A stretch of 64,000 nt of DNA from NCBI RefSeq assembly GCF_050948215.1, contig NC_135165.1, forward strand, positions 6,980,501-7,044,500. The letters are read 5' to 3'. The position numbers were made by a program, and so were the translations under genes. Below the pieces are notes generated by a model that saw only the letters and a program-made list of their open reading frames with translations, was not told the origin of the DNA and made no database searches. This DNA comes from Halictus rubicundus. Taxonomy: Eukaryota > Arthropoda > Insecta > Hymenoptera > Halictidae. Each line of letters opens with the position of its first letter. Positions within the stretch are counted from its first letter, which is position 1. Of this stretch, positions 1 to 10,748 are shown in pieces.

Positions 1-1093
1 TGGAGTCTAAATTGTTAGAAATAATTCTTAACTGTTCGTTCGAGGAGCGTGGTAGTCAAACCGATTACATATTTCGTAACGTCACAGTGACACATTCGCG
101 CTACTACTCACTCGATTAAAGGAGTTGGATAAGGGCTGAAGAAGTTACTATTATTCTATTCTATTGCCTAAATTGTTCATAACTGAACACAACGGCAGTA
201 GATATATTTTAATAGTTCACGTTGAGGTTATGTCCATTAAAATTAAGGTTCTGCATTAAGTCTGGTTTTGAATAATTTCCTGGAAGCTCATTTCACAAAT
301 ACAACCAACTGACAACCGAAAAGGGACACTAGCCAACAGCCATTCATTGATACCATAACTGGCAGTCGTTTATAAAACAAACATGGGCAAATGCTTCTGG
401 CGGCGCCAGTCAATTCGAAAACAGTTAACCGGGTAATTTTACAACCAGGAACAACCATATAAGCCCATATTACAAACGGATATATAAATCATTCGATGTA
501 CTTTCAACTCGAGCTACTTTATTTCATCACACAATTTGTAATAGAATTACATCGCGCCTGAGAAACAAGCAAACCAACCAGAGATTCAGATAAATGACGA
601 GCTGATTTGTTTGCGCACGGATATGTATATTGTGTTGCCTAAAGTATGGCCGTAGAGTTTAATTGTAGACGGGCCGTGTCTCGGTGTGCGGAAGCGCGCG
701 AAAATTTCTAAGAGTGCAGCAATATAGCAGTGACAAAAACGTTTCGCAGCAGCCGGTTTGTCACGTTGGGTGGGGAAAATCAATAGGAAAACCGAGTTGA
801 AATCAGAGGCATGGGTCATTAACGTTTCGCGGATGAAACGCGTGGTATTATTTTGGAGCGTGTCCGGGTGCGTGTGCGATGTGTCCACGGCCGTGGATCC
901 TTCGCGATGACACTTCCGAAACGCGTTCTCTGTTGACGCGCGCGGCCGCGACATCCTCCGCGAAGTGATAAAACGGTAATCAATTAACAGCTGTGCTCGA
1001 TCGGAGGAAAATGTCCAGGAATTCCGCAGGCATCGATGCTTCTTGACATCGGACTGCGGAGACGATACTCTGTGCACCATACTACGCATAACC
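1..1093. other. upstream region of GPR180-like gene
   Basis: No convincing coding exon is visible. The first 550 bases are AT-rich. From about 640 to 1030 the sequence becomes CpG-rich, as expected for the promoter and 5' leader of the gene that starts at 1094. The long open frames here on the minus strand have biased composition and match no family I recognise. Confidence 0.5.
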
Positions 1094-2851
1094 ATGACGA
1101 CACTCGGACAGATTTTGCTGGTTTGCCTCGCGTCGTACGTAGTGTCCCGGATCGACTATGCCGAAACCACACACATATCGGGAACCTTCAACACGAGGGA
1201 GTTCTTTCGTTTCCTCACCAAGTTCGGTTTCCAAAAAACCGATCTCCATCGACAGAAGGACTCGTACGGCTACATTTTCGGCAACGTGACGTCGAAGACC
1301 AATTTCTCTGTGCCGATCACGTTGGCAGTGTTGGACCGAGGTCATTTCATAGAGTATTACGGAAACAGAACGTTGGAGGACAAGAGCACAGCCTGTACTC
1401 TAATGTTCAATACCCTCAATCAAAGTTCTTACGACGTACACTGTAACGAGGAAGGTCAAGATTTCTTGAGGTACGTATCACCGAGATCTCATACGTATCA
1501 TCGTTGAAATTGTATTAAAGAATCGATTTGCATTCCCTTGATAAGGAGAGTACCTTGCCCAAAGGGTAAATTATGCCCGGACGAAGACTCCATATGGAAC
1601 ATCGTGAAGGGACATCAGTTCACGTATGTCATACAAGACTTCTGGCAGCCACGCTTCTGGTATATGAGCCTGGTAGCATGTTACAGAAACACGACTACCT
1701 GTCAATGGGAGTATTATGATAAGCAAGATGAATTAGAATATGACATTTGGCTGGTAAATGGTAATCCGAATACTAGCGGCCTAAATAGCTTAACTTATCA
1801 ATTCTCGTACGATAGGCAGAACACTATAGAACTGTATTTGCTATTCTTCATGTGCTACATAATACTTGTACCGCTACAATTGTACGCAGTAAGGTTGCAA
1901 AAACACCCTGTGACAAGACTGTTCACTGCCAGTCTTCTGTTAGAGTTCATAGCAGTATGCTTAATTTTGATACATGTGCTGAAATTCGCTCTCGACGGAG
2001 TCGGCTACGAACAATTAGAAGTTGCTGGAGATATTTTTGATATTCTATCTCGGGTAAGTGTAGAATTTCTTTTCTCTATTTGATATTATTTCAATTGTAG
2101 CGATATAACTGTTAATAACTAGTTTTTTGCTGTGTTTAGACATCATTTATGTTGCTGCTCCTTTTACTAGCCAAGGGATGGGCGGTAACAAGAATGGAGT
2201 TGACATGGAAACCATTAGTTTTTGCTATATGGCTTTGTTACGGAGTGGTCCATATCTTGCTATATGTGTGGAATATGGTACGGCTTTATTCAAATAAATT
2301 CACACAGCGGTGTAATTCAAAATAAAATACGTACATTGTTTTTAGACGGAAGTTGATATAATCGAAGACATTGATGAGTACCAGACATGGCCAGGCTGGT
2401 TCATACTTTTATTTAGAAGTGCAATAATGATATGGTTTCTGTGCGAACTTCGAAATACTATGACATACGAACACAATACTCAGAAGTTAAACTTTTTACT
2501 CCATTTTGGCGCATCTTCTTTAGTTTGGTTTATTTATCTACCTATCATAGCACTAATAGCTCTTCAAGTGAGCGCATTGTGGAGGTTTAAACTGTTACTA
2601 GGTAAGTAAATGATAAAATTGAGTAAGGTCGCCATTTTCTCATTCACAATGTATCCATAGGTATTACATACTCTGCCGATTGTTTTGCGTATTGTGTGAT
2701 GGCCCATTTACTTTGGCCGACACGGAGCGAACAATATTTTTTACTTGCACAAGGAGCAGACAATGGCGATGAACTCGACGAATTCAATGAGGCGCCGCAC
2801 GTGTTGAATAATTACGTAGAACCTCCGGAACTTAATAAAATAATTACTTAA
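1094..2851 (+). CDS. GPR180: GPR180/TMEM145-family seven-transmembrane protein (intimal thickness receptor-like)
   Basis: Five exons join in phase: 1094-1470, 1546-2053, 2140-2277, 2346-2601 and 2661-2851, for 1470 nt or 489 residues. The ATG at 1094 (ACC before it) is preferred over the in-frame ATG at 1043 because it puts a hydrophobic signal peptide (LGQILLVCLASYVVS) at the very N-terminus. The first half is an extracellular domain with Asn-X-Ser/Thr sites and cysteines. From about residue 245 a run of hydrophobic helices follows (ELYLLFFMCYIILVPLQLYA and others), fitting the rhodopsin-like 7TM domain of this family. The C-terminal motif HLLWPTRSEQYFLLA is typical of GPR180/TMEM145. The acidic tail ends at TAA 2849-2851. 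In mammals GPR180 is a membrane protein linked to growth-factor and TGF-beta signalling; the role here is inferred. All introns are 68-86 nt with GT-AG ends. Confidence 0.9.
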
Positions 2852-4640
2852 TATCAGATCACAAAGGGCAGAGAAGCACACAGATCTTTGGTCAAACTTC
2901 GACGATTTTATGCTCGCTATGTTTGCCAAAACGGTAAATTCATAGAGTTGATAATACTCTGCTATATGCTACTTGAGACTGATATATTCTACACACTCTG
3001 TAATTAGAGATCTATTAATAATCAAATTTACATATGTGATAGGGAGTCAATAATTGACGAAAAAGAAAAATAACATGGGTGAGTATGATATGAGTACCTT
3101 CGAGTAATTAAATGTTCGTTTAGCAAGCAAATGAACGTGAAATTGAGTTCTAGATATTTGTAGATACAAAGTGATAATGTTAATGTACGATGTTCATGTA
3201 ATATACAGTAATAACGTGTAATGAATGTATATTTATAACTTTTACGCCGATGTACAAAACAGAATAACATTTAGCCATCAAAAATTTAACATTACATCTA
3301 ATATAATTGTAACTAGCCATACTCGTATACACATAGTCTTCTATCGCTTCTTTCGAATTATCTCGTTATTGCGATGTAATGTAATAACTTTACTCATGTC
3401 ATACTCTTGGATTATATGCAACTAACATTGATAACTCTAATTTAACATTTAACTATTTTCCAGCACTGTTGAGCAAATTTAGAAAATTTAATAATCTACT
3501 TATACAACTTTATCTAAAAGATCTTTCTAATCTTGTACTATATTACACGTTTTCATGACACTACTAAATCAGCATTTTGTAATTACACAACAGTTGCTCT
3601 GTACGAAAAAAACTATCGCGATATGTGCTTGGACAAGTATGAAAACTAAAAATAAAATCAGTGTGACCTCTTTCATGTTCAGTTTATATGAAATTGCAAT
3701 GTTAGTGAATGAATGTGTGTATCACACGAACTACCATAAAGAAAAACTATTCTTTGCGCACTCGTAATTTTTTCAGTATTACAATGAAATTCAAATATCT
3801 TTTTATATATATATGTATCTTTTAATGACCAACATTATCACGTTGAAATCTCTTTGTTCTTGTAATACTTTTTACTATTTTATTTGATATTTGTGCATCG
3901 ACACGTTACGACATTTAAAATATAAAATACTGAATCTTTACATAGAAACAAGATCTTTTAATATCATTTTGTGCTTGCACTGAAGTTTCCTATGACATTT
4001 TTGCTCAATTTTATAATAAATTAAGTATTAGAATAACAAAGTATATACTTTCTTAGAACCTTTATAAGCCGCATATGTGTGTATCGAAATAGTGGTGCAA
4101 TGTACGTAATGTATTGGTATTGTAGAAATAGGAGATACGATTGATCTGAATGCAAAAACATAATAAAACCATCACATTTCCTTTGTTTATACAAGACCAA
4201 ATCCGAACAAAAATGGTTCTAAAAGAATCACAGATGTATAAAAATCTTTTTTCTATAGTAAAAAGAAAAAGTGTTTAATGTTTGTAGAAACTATACAAAT
4301 TTTGATGGAAATTTTAAAGATTTACAGAGCATAGATTAGAACTGAGAGCCTGAAGTTCACCACCTGTCATTGATATAAGTAATTTTAATGTAGTAACAAA
4401 TTTTAACAAAATATTCCTCATTAATCTAAATGTTAATTTTCAAATGCATCCTGTTCATGGTATATGTAATGTACAATGACGATGTATAGGTTCGAACAAC
4501 TTGATTTGAAAAATTGGAATATATAGTATGATAAACAAAGTGTCCTAATTTATTCAGTTCATTATGCTATATATAACTATAATCATTTGTACCATATGTA
4601 TGAAGTATAGTTAAAACAAAAGTTGATTGCTTAATAAAGT
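2852..4640 (+). other. long AT-rich 3' untranslated region of the GPR180-like gene
   Basis: About 1.8 kb downstream of the stop has no coding exon. It is AT-rich, with candidate poly(A) signals AATAAA at 4162-4167 and 4633-4638. The last lies just before the convergent PTRH2 gene, so this stretch is best read as 3' UTR, possibly with several polyadenylation sites. Short open frames here are low-complexity and not supported. Confidence 0.5.
4633..4638 (+). terminator. poly(A) signal AATAAA, distal site of the GPR180-like gene
   Basis: AATAAA on the plus strand, within CTTAATAAAGTAGG. It is the last plus-strand signal before the convergent gene. An upstream alternative is at 4162-4167. Confidence 0.4.
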
Positions 4641-4681
4641 AGGAATTCGTAAAAGAACATAAACGTCCAATTCAATATGGA

Positions 4682-4687
4682 TTTATT
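4682..4687 (-). terminator. poly(A) signal of PTRH2 (AATAAA on minus strand)
   Basis: TTTATT on the plus strand is AATAAA on the minus strand, about 75 nt past the PTRH2 stop codon at 4763. It sits 44 bp from the opposing GPR180 signal, so the two transcripts would converge or overlap slightly. Confidence 0.45.
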
Positions 4688-4762
4688 CTATAGTTGTCAG
4701 CTAAATGATTCTTTATACATATTGGACAAATGTAACACTATGAATCTTTCCAATATTAAATG

Positions 4763-5251
4763 TTATAACAGCCTTAAATTTGAAGTAAGACTATCTACAG
4801 TGTCCTTAGGACCCGGTCCGATTCCAAGAGCAGAAATTGTACCAGGCACTAATTCAGTTCTACCCGCATCTTTTATTATCGCGGTAATGAGACCAGCGTT
4901 TCGAGCTTTCTTAGCTAACACCATTAATTCTTCCTGATTACGTATTCGTACAACAATTTTCGGTTGACCCTGCATTAACCAAGATTCATACAACTGAGAT
5001 TTCCCATTGTCCACTGCTTGCCGATAACATTCTACGGCGGCATGTGCACATTGAGCTGCAGTTTTTCCTTTTCCCATGGCGATGTCAGCCCTCACAACAA
5101 GTACCATTTTACAGAATACAGTGTCTGGATACTTTACAGCATAATTGAACACACGTTTTATACGTTTCATCAAAGCTAACATTGTTATAAAGTTATTTCT
5201 CCCGCGTCTTTTGATAAGTGTCCATGCACTTTCTGAAGTCTTTGAGTACAC
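4763..5251 (-). CDS. PTRH2: peptidyl-tRNA hydrolase 2 (Pth2/Bit1 family)
   Basis: Single-exon frame of 162 residues. Pth2 cleaves the ester bond of peptidyl-tRNA released from stalled ribosomes; the animal protein is mitochondrial or cytosolic and is also called Bit1. The C-terminal ~115 residues are the complete Pth2 fold: KMVLVVRADIAMGKGKTAAQ (conserved Lys and Gly near the start), then AQCAHAAVE, WLMQGQPKIVVR, IIKDAGRTELVPGT and the closing ALGIGPGPKDTVD. The N-terminal ~45 residues are basic and variable and could be a membrane or mitochondrial signal. The true start may be the ATG at 5251 or one of the internal ATGs (MLALMKRIK, starting at about 5182). It is convergent with the GPR180-like gene; no nearby partner gene suggests co-regulation. 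Confidence 0.9.
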   Translation of the reverse strand: MYSKTSESAWTLIKRRGRNNFITMLALMKRIKRVFNYAVKYPDTVFCKMVLVVRADIAMGKGKTAAQCAHAAVECYRQAVDNGKSQLYESWLMQGQPKIVVRIRNQEELMVLAKKARNAGLITAIIKDAGRTELVPGTISALGIGPGPKDTVDSLTSNLRLL

Positions 5252-7788
5252 CTTGACACTTTCTCCAATCTTGAGTTTCTGCTATACACTCCTAAAAATA
5301 CGTTGAAAAATTACAATATTCTGTGTACCATAAGCATTTGACCTGTAATCGCATTCAGAAAGTTTATACTTGAACTTGATAATGCAATTCCATACAACCG
5401 GTTTTTTTTAACATTTCTTCGACAAGATCGATATCATCCTGCGGCCGCGGAGTCGAACCAGGGTGAACAGTCATTTCAAATTTAAATAGAATACACGTAA
5501 CATTCGATTATAATTAACTTTCTTATAAAGGTATTTGTCAGAGGCACAGAGGTTAATACTGTTCTCTGTACTCGTCACACGTGGGACAATCTATAGATAC
5601 GTGACACACCATACTGGATGTCTAAATTTATTTTAGAAAAATGGATAATGAACAGTTAATTCTTTCGAACTATAATTACAACCTTTTGTAATAATCACAA
5701 TATAAAATAATTCCTATTTAATATATTTCTTTTGCGTAGAGCGAAGGCATCGAATAAGAAATAAGCAAGCGGCTGGTTTTGGCGCGAAATACGATCACCG
5801 TGACCGATTTTCTTTTGGTTCGTAGCGTGTGAGTATCTTTACATTATTGTGACTAACAAAGATCAAATTAAAACAATCAGGTTTTAAAACAGTCAGGAAG
5901 TACAAAATTTAAAAGTAAAATGTGACAAGTATGTCGTATGTACGTTTATGTAAATGCAACTTCTTGAAGCACAATTTACAAGAAGTTTTAATTAACGAAA
6001 ATATGGTAATAGTACAAAAGTATAGTTTCGGAGTGGAGTAAACTAATAAAAAAAAAAAAAACGATTGTTTATGGGTTCTCATTTGAACGTGTTTCGGGGA
6101 TTTATCTTTACAATAAATCTACAAAATCCGAAAGTGTAGTAAGGCGCTAGCTTCGGCATATGGCGGCTGGTGGTCCGAGTTCTGCAGCAGACGACAACTA
6201 GCCATGGCGTAGTATAACCGGACCCATGAGTCGTACAGTGCCTTGGTGTTAGTGCCGCCAATATTGTGACTTATGATTTTCCTCCTGCACAACCGCCTCG
6301 AAGGGAGTATCCTCGAGAACGATACCCGATGCTCGTGTACTTAACTACTTATTCCGTTCACGTCCACGACAGGGCGTCAAGCGTTTGCCTGCCGGCCAGT
6401 AGCAACGTTTTTGTAAGTACTTACCTCATTCTTCCCGTTGCGCTGACTTAAAAGATCCTGCCCGTTGCACCACCGTCGACATCAACGTTTAAAAAAGCCT
6501 CTGCATCGCGTTCCTCGATAACGATTCGCGTATTCCTTTCACCGTTGCGAATCGAAAGGTGACAGACGGCCATCCCTGAATTCCATAGCACGTGGGCAAT
6601 GCACGTTGTATTCGAGCATAACAGAGCCCACCGCGTACCGTCTTATCGCTGTGTGTATGTGCGTTTTTTTATGTGACATGTCATTTACATTTTTATGCGG
6701 GGAAAAACGACGATTCGTCAGCGAGTTCTTGTAATTGGGCGCTGTCTTGAAATACTCTGTTCGATCGTGTGCAAGCGTTACCAAAATAAAGTAGGGCAAC
6801 CGACTGCGGTGAATTTTTACATAACAGTAGTAATCGCGATTTTTCTTTCCTCTCGTGACAAATGTTCTTGCGTCAGTTGCAGTTTCTGTCGATCTCGCGG
6901 AAAACTCAATTACCGTTGAAACATTAATGTCATTTGTGCAGTTAATGGGTCAGTGGTACGTCGAGCATGATAACCGATCCGATGGTCAGGGCCGTGGGTG
7001 CCCTAATTCGGGATGGTTATTTAAATCAGTCGCGCCTCGCAATTACTTGATGAATACCGTCGAGTTTTATCACGATTTCCTCTCGTGTCGCGTGAAAACC
7101 TCGTCTTCCTAATACAACGTAACTGCCAATTACCGCGTCAAGTCACTTGTTAACTAGATCAAATTCCAACCAGAAACGCGAACGTAACTTGGAACGTATT
7201 CAACGCGGGAATTATTGATAAAAAGAACTAAAATAAGGAAAAACCGTGAAAAGCAGAGTGATACTTTACATTGAACGCATAATGCGTCTTGGGAATTGTC
7301 AACAATTTATTTACTCGCTATCGGCGAGAAAGAAGATATTTCTTGAAAATAAAAATTCTTTCGTGCATTCGAATTTTTGTACGTTGCAAGTCCTTGGAAA
7401 ATAAAACAAAATTTCGTATTTCCCCGCTAAACAACGTACAGCGACACTGGTGGTAAAGTATGAAACTAATTCAGTTCTCGAGTCACCGTTAGGTGGCTAC
7501 CCTCAACATCTCGTGTTTCTCGCAAGTGCTTGGAAGTCCCTCGATTAGTATATAAGCTCGAGACAAGTAGTGTACTATCGGTAGTCAGATGCTTCCCAGG
7601 CAAAACAACGGACTATTTACAGACTACATTACGTCCGTTACTCCGACGTTGGTACCGTCAATCGTCTACTGGCTTTACAGTGTCCATCAAAAAAAAATCA
7701 ATTGTGTTTACTTTGTAAAACTTTACTGTGGAAGTAACCCCGTGGACTATCTCTTTTGTCACTTTTTGTTATAACGGCCCTACATTTC
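5252..7788. other. intergenic region, nothing coding seen
   Basis: Sequence upstream of PTRH2. An A-rich run lies near 6047-6061. GC-richer blocks at about 6140-6620 and 6880-7130 hold only short frames without family signature. The bases just above 5251 may hold the PTRH2 promoter, but no motif is decisive. Confidence 0.4.
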
Positions 7789-8016
7789 TTAACACTAGGT
7801 TTACGGAGCACTAAAAATGACTATTTTACATTACTTTACAAAAATAACATGATTGTATCTATCAAAATTTGTGGCCATCTTTTTAATAATATATACCCAA
7901 AGAAATCAATTTGTTAAATAATAATTCCTCATGGATGCATCTTTACAATCTCAATACTCGTAATTAAAAAATATTAGAATCCGTCATTTTGACGGGTCCC
8001 GTAAATCTAGTGTTAA
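7789..8016 (+). mobile_element. TTAA-flanked MITE, family A copy 1 (piggyBac-type ends)
   Basis: A 228-bp element bounded by TTAA at both ends. The left end reads TTAACACTAGGTTTACGG and the right end CCCGTAAATCTAGTGTTAA, so the termini are inverted repeats. It is non-coding. A second, almost identical copy lies in the opposite orientation at 17376-17600 and a remnant at 62264-62306. TTAA target sites are the hallmark of piggyBac-superfamily transposition; the autonomous partner is not in this window. Confidence 0.85.
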
Positions 8017-8264
8017 TATTATTTATCAGATATTTATTATTGCTATATCCGCTAACAATGATTTAATTTAATATTTTCAAAATCAAAGGACAGTGTATAG
8101 TAGTAGTATTAAAATCATCTTTGAATAGTCTTAAATAGTTTCTTTGGGAACTGTTGAAAGAAAATTATTTAGTTTCTTCTCGTTACTGGACACAGTCTCG
8201 TCAACAAATTTTATTAACGGGCTCCGCGGCTAGTAAAACGCCTAGTAAAACTTGAAATCGCATA

Positions 8265-8489
8265 CGGTAAAGGAATCCAATTACTGTGGACCCACCAATA
8301 TGCCTATATTAATTATACCTATTTTTAAAGCATAATGAATGTTAAAAAAGAGATATAACATTTTTTCATTGAAATCAGTTAATATATATGTTTTACATCC
8401 CTTTTTAAATATTTATTATGCTTTAAAAATAAGTATAATTAATATAGGCACAGTAAGTGGTACCCCGACAGTAATTGCGTCCCTCACCC
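8265..8489. mobile_element. TA-flanked MITE, family T copy 1
   Basis: A 225-bp non-coding element flanked by TA (8263-8264 and 8490-8491). Its ends are imperfect inverted repeats: CGGTAAAGGAATCCAATTAC on the left, and on the right the complement of GGGTGAGGGACGCAATTAC. The interior is AT-rich and itself folds back (TTTTAAAGCATAATGAATG against TTATGCTTTAAAAATAAG). A related copy is at 30828-31029. TA duplications point to Tc1/mariner-type mobilisation. Confidence 0.75.
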
Positions 8490-8499
8490 TAGGTCGTTT

Positions 8500-10543
8500 G
8501 TTTTTATTCGATAATTCCTGTTGTTCGACTAATTATGGACGGTACACACGCATGAAATCAGTAGTGTAGCAATTAGAATTTCGACGGCGATTTATCAGCG
8601 CAACTGGTGCGCTCAATTGATTCGCGCTGACAGCATTACGTCAACCGTCGCTGCAGCGATATTTCAACGCGTCTTTCAATCCCGTTTTATCACGATAATT
8701 CAATTACCATTGATCCGAACGCCAATTACGAGTCTGCCATTAATTATGTCGTAAGTTCGAAACTTTTAACGAGTCGCCCGGGCTCGAAGATACGGTCAGT
8801 GTAATTTAATTAGAAGCGCTTCTACAGAATGTTCGTACTAACATCGCCGGTTGAACGTTAACGGCACGGTTTTAGATGCGAATGTTTCCCCTTATCGGCA
8901 CACCGATTTGCATTCTGCGCACGGTGTCATAAATGCGTTTTCTAGTACCTCGACGAGACTCGGCGTTTTACGTGTGCTGCGAACGTTTTATGTCTTTTAT
9001 TATTTGCTCGGGTATTTGAAAGCAAATCGATTCGATCGAATGACGACGGGATATTGGTACCGGTGAAAACTATCTAGCATTAATGGTACGATCAGTTGAC
9101 ACCCTAGTTTCCAGGCAAACATAGTACCAATCGATAGCGCTCCGGATCGGTGCCAACCCTAGCTTCGTTTATTAGCATGGATATCTTGTTATTTGAGGAA
9201 ACGCGAACGCATTGGAAATTGCTCTTGCATTTTTTCTGATTGTCGAAGCTTATCGACTCGTGGAAAATCTTCCCCTGTTTGACTAGCCGTTCGAAACGAC
9301 CTGCTGCATGCAGGGGATTAACCTATTTCCACTTAAAGTAGGGTGACCAGATATTTGAACTCGAAATTTGGGCCGGGCAAACGAGGCTTGAAATCAAATA
9401 ATTTTTTAATATAATTCTAATGTCGTCGTCAGATCCTTATTTTGGTCTAAATTTGAACAGACCATTAAGACATAAGTTTGGGACTTGAATCTATATTAAT
9501 TTGTATATGTACAATAAAAAAGCGTTTATTTTAGTTTGCCGTGGTTATTAGTCGATACACAAATTTATTTCCATGGCAAAAATATTCTATTGAAATAATT
9601 CAAGGAATAATAAAAATGAGAACGACTCTAACATGCAATAATGCACAGCATTCAGCACCACCGCCATAACAATGCGTGACCCGACAAAAGCGTTGCGTAT
9701 GAAAACGCAACGACCCTTTTCAAACTGAAACGGCCCTTAAAGCGGGGAGCGGAACGAGACGGAAAGTTTTCGATTTTTCAGATATTATTAATTTCTTTTA
9801 AGCCAAACAAACAGTTTTCCTCCTGTCAATATTTAATAAATGGTCAGGATTAAAAACATGCAAGAGATCGAATAAAAATTTGCCATCTCCGTGACTAGTA
9901 CAAGTAAAAATCGAAAGGGTTCCAGGCAGAGGGGTTCCCTCGCGTATTCGCTCCCATAACAGTGTCGAGCCTGATGGCTGTTCCACCACGGACGAGTCGT
10001 CGACTGATTGTCTGACGTGCGAGGAGGTGTCAGAACGGTGATATAATCGTTAGTGGATTAGTGAGTAACGCGGGATCCAAATCGTCGAACGGTTTAATTT
10101 TAGAGCATGCTCGCTGGCCATGACTACGAGAGACGACACGACGACGACTAAACGGCGACGAGACGAAACCGCGAACCAGCACGTAATAGGTCCGCGCGCG
10201 AAGACGAAGAGGGAGGCGAGCAAAGCCTCGTGCGGCAGAAGCCGAAAGGAGGAGATCCAAAGCGTATCGAGTCACGCGTATTCCCTCGGCCGAATGAGTG
10301 TGGTGCACCTTGCCGGTGCGCTAATGAGCGAGCCCCGACGATAAGACAACCCGCGCGCGCCTCTTTCGCACCGGTTCAGGACTGATTTTGTTTCTCGGCT
10401 CCTCAGCCCAGGGGCTTTCCGGAGCACTCGCAGCAACGAGGCGGTCCCAGACGACAGGGATTCCCCTAGTCCGCGCCACACGCTAACAACATCGCTATCT
10501 GTCTCTCTCTCAACCTATCGTTAATTCGTGCCGATCCTCGATC
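8500..10543. other. intergenic region and putative promoter of glycerol kinase long form
   Basis: No coding exon recognised. From about 9960 to 10540 the sequence is CpG-rich, ending 5' of the ATG at 10544, as expected for a promoter plus 5' leader. Frames on the minus strand at 10466-10719 (poly-Leu and poly-Ser) are only the reverse reading of the GAG/GAA repeat of the exon. Confidence 0.4.
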
Positions 10544-10748
10544 ATGGAGAAGGAGAAGTTGAAGGATCCTGAGGAAGAGGAAGAGGAAGAGGAAGAGGAA
10601 GAGGAAGAGGAGGAGGAGGAGGAGGAGGAGGAGGTGGACGAAGTTGGCACGTTGGATGAGACTGCCATCTTCCCGGAGCTGGAGCGCACACAAACTGGAC
10701 GGAAAACGAGCATCTTCAAGTACTACTCGTTCGAGGAGAAGGGAAAAG
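10544..10748 (+). CDS. acidic first coding exon, probably the alternative 5' exon of glycerol kinase
   Basis: An ATG-started frame of 68 codons plus one base ends at a clean donor (AAAAG|GTGAGT). It encodes MEKEKLKDP, then an uninterrupted run of about 21 glutamates (GAG/GAA codons, 10571-10633), then VDEVGTLDETAIFPELERTQ and a lysine- and tyrosine-containing end. The one-base overhang fits the exon at 22443, giving ...EKGK-D-V-M-SGLSK without a stop. No other plus-strand exon with a recognisable product lies between 10.7 and 22.4 kb. It could instead start an unrecognised gene, so the assignment is an inference. Confidence 0.5.

Noticed and set aside
586..1095. 169-codon minus-strand frame upstream of the GPR180-like gene
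   Set aside because: No recognisable motif; it overlaps the putative promoter and looks like a chance frame in CpG-rich DNA.
5446..5470. Possible tRNA T-arm (GGTTCGACTCC on the minus strand)
   Set aside because: The flanking sequence does not form a T-stem, anticodon arm or acceptor stem.
10466..10719. Minus-strand frames with poly-Leu or poly-Ser
   Set aside because: They are reverse readings of the GAG/GAA repeat that encodes poly-Glu on the plus strand.
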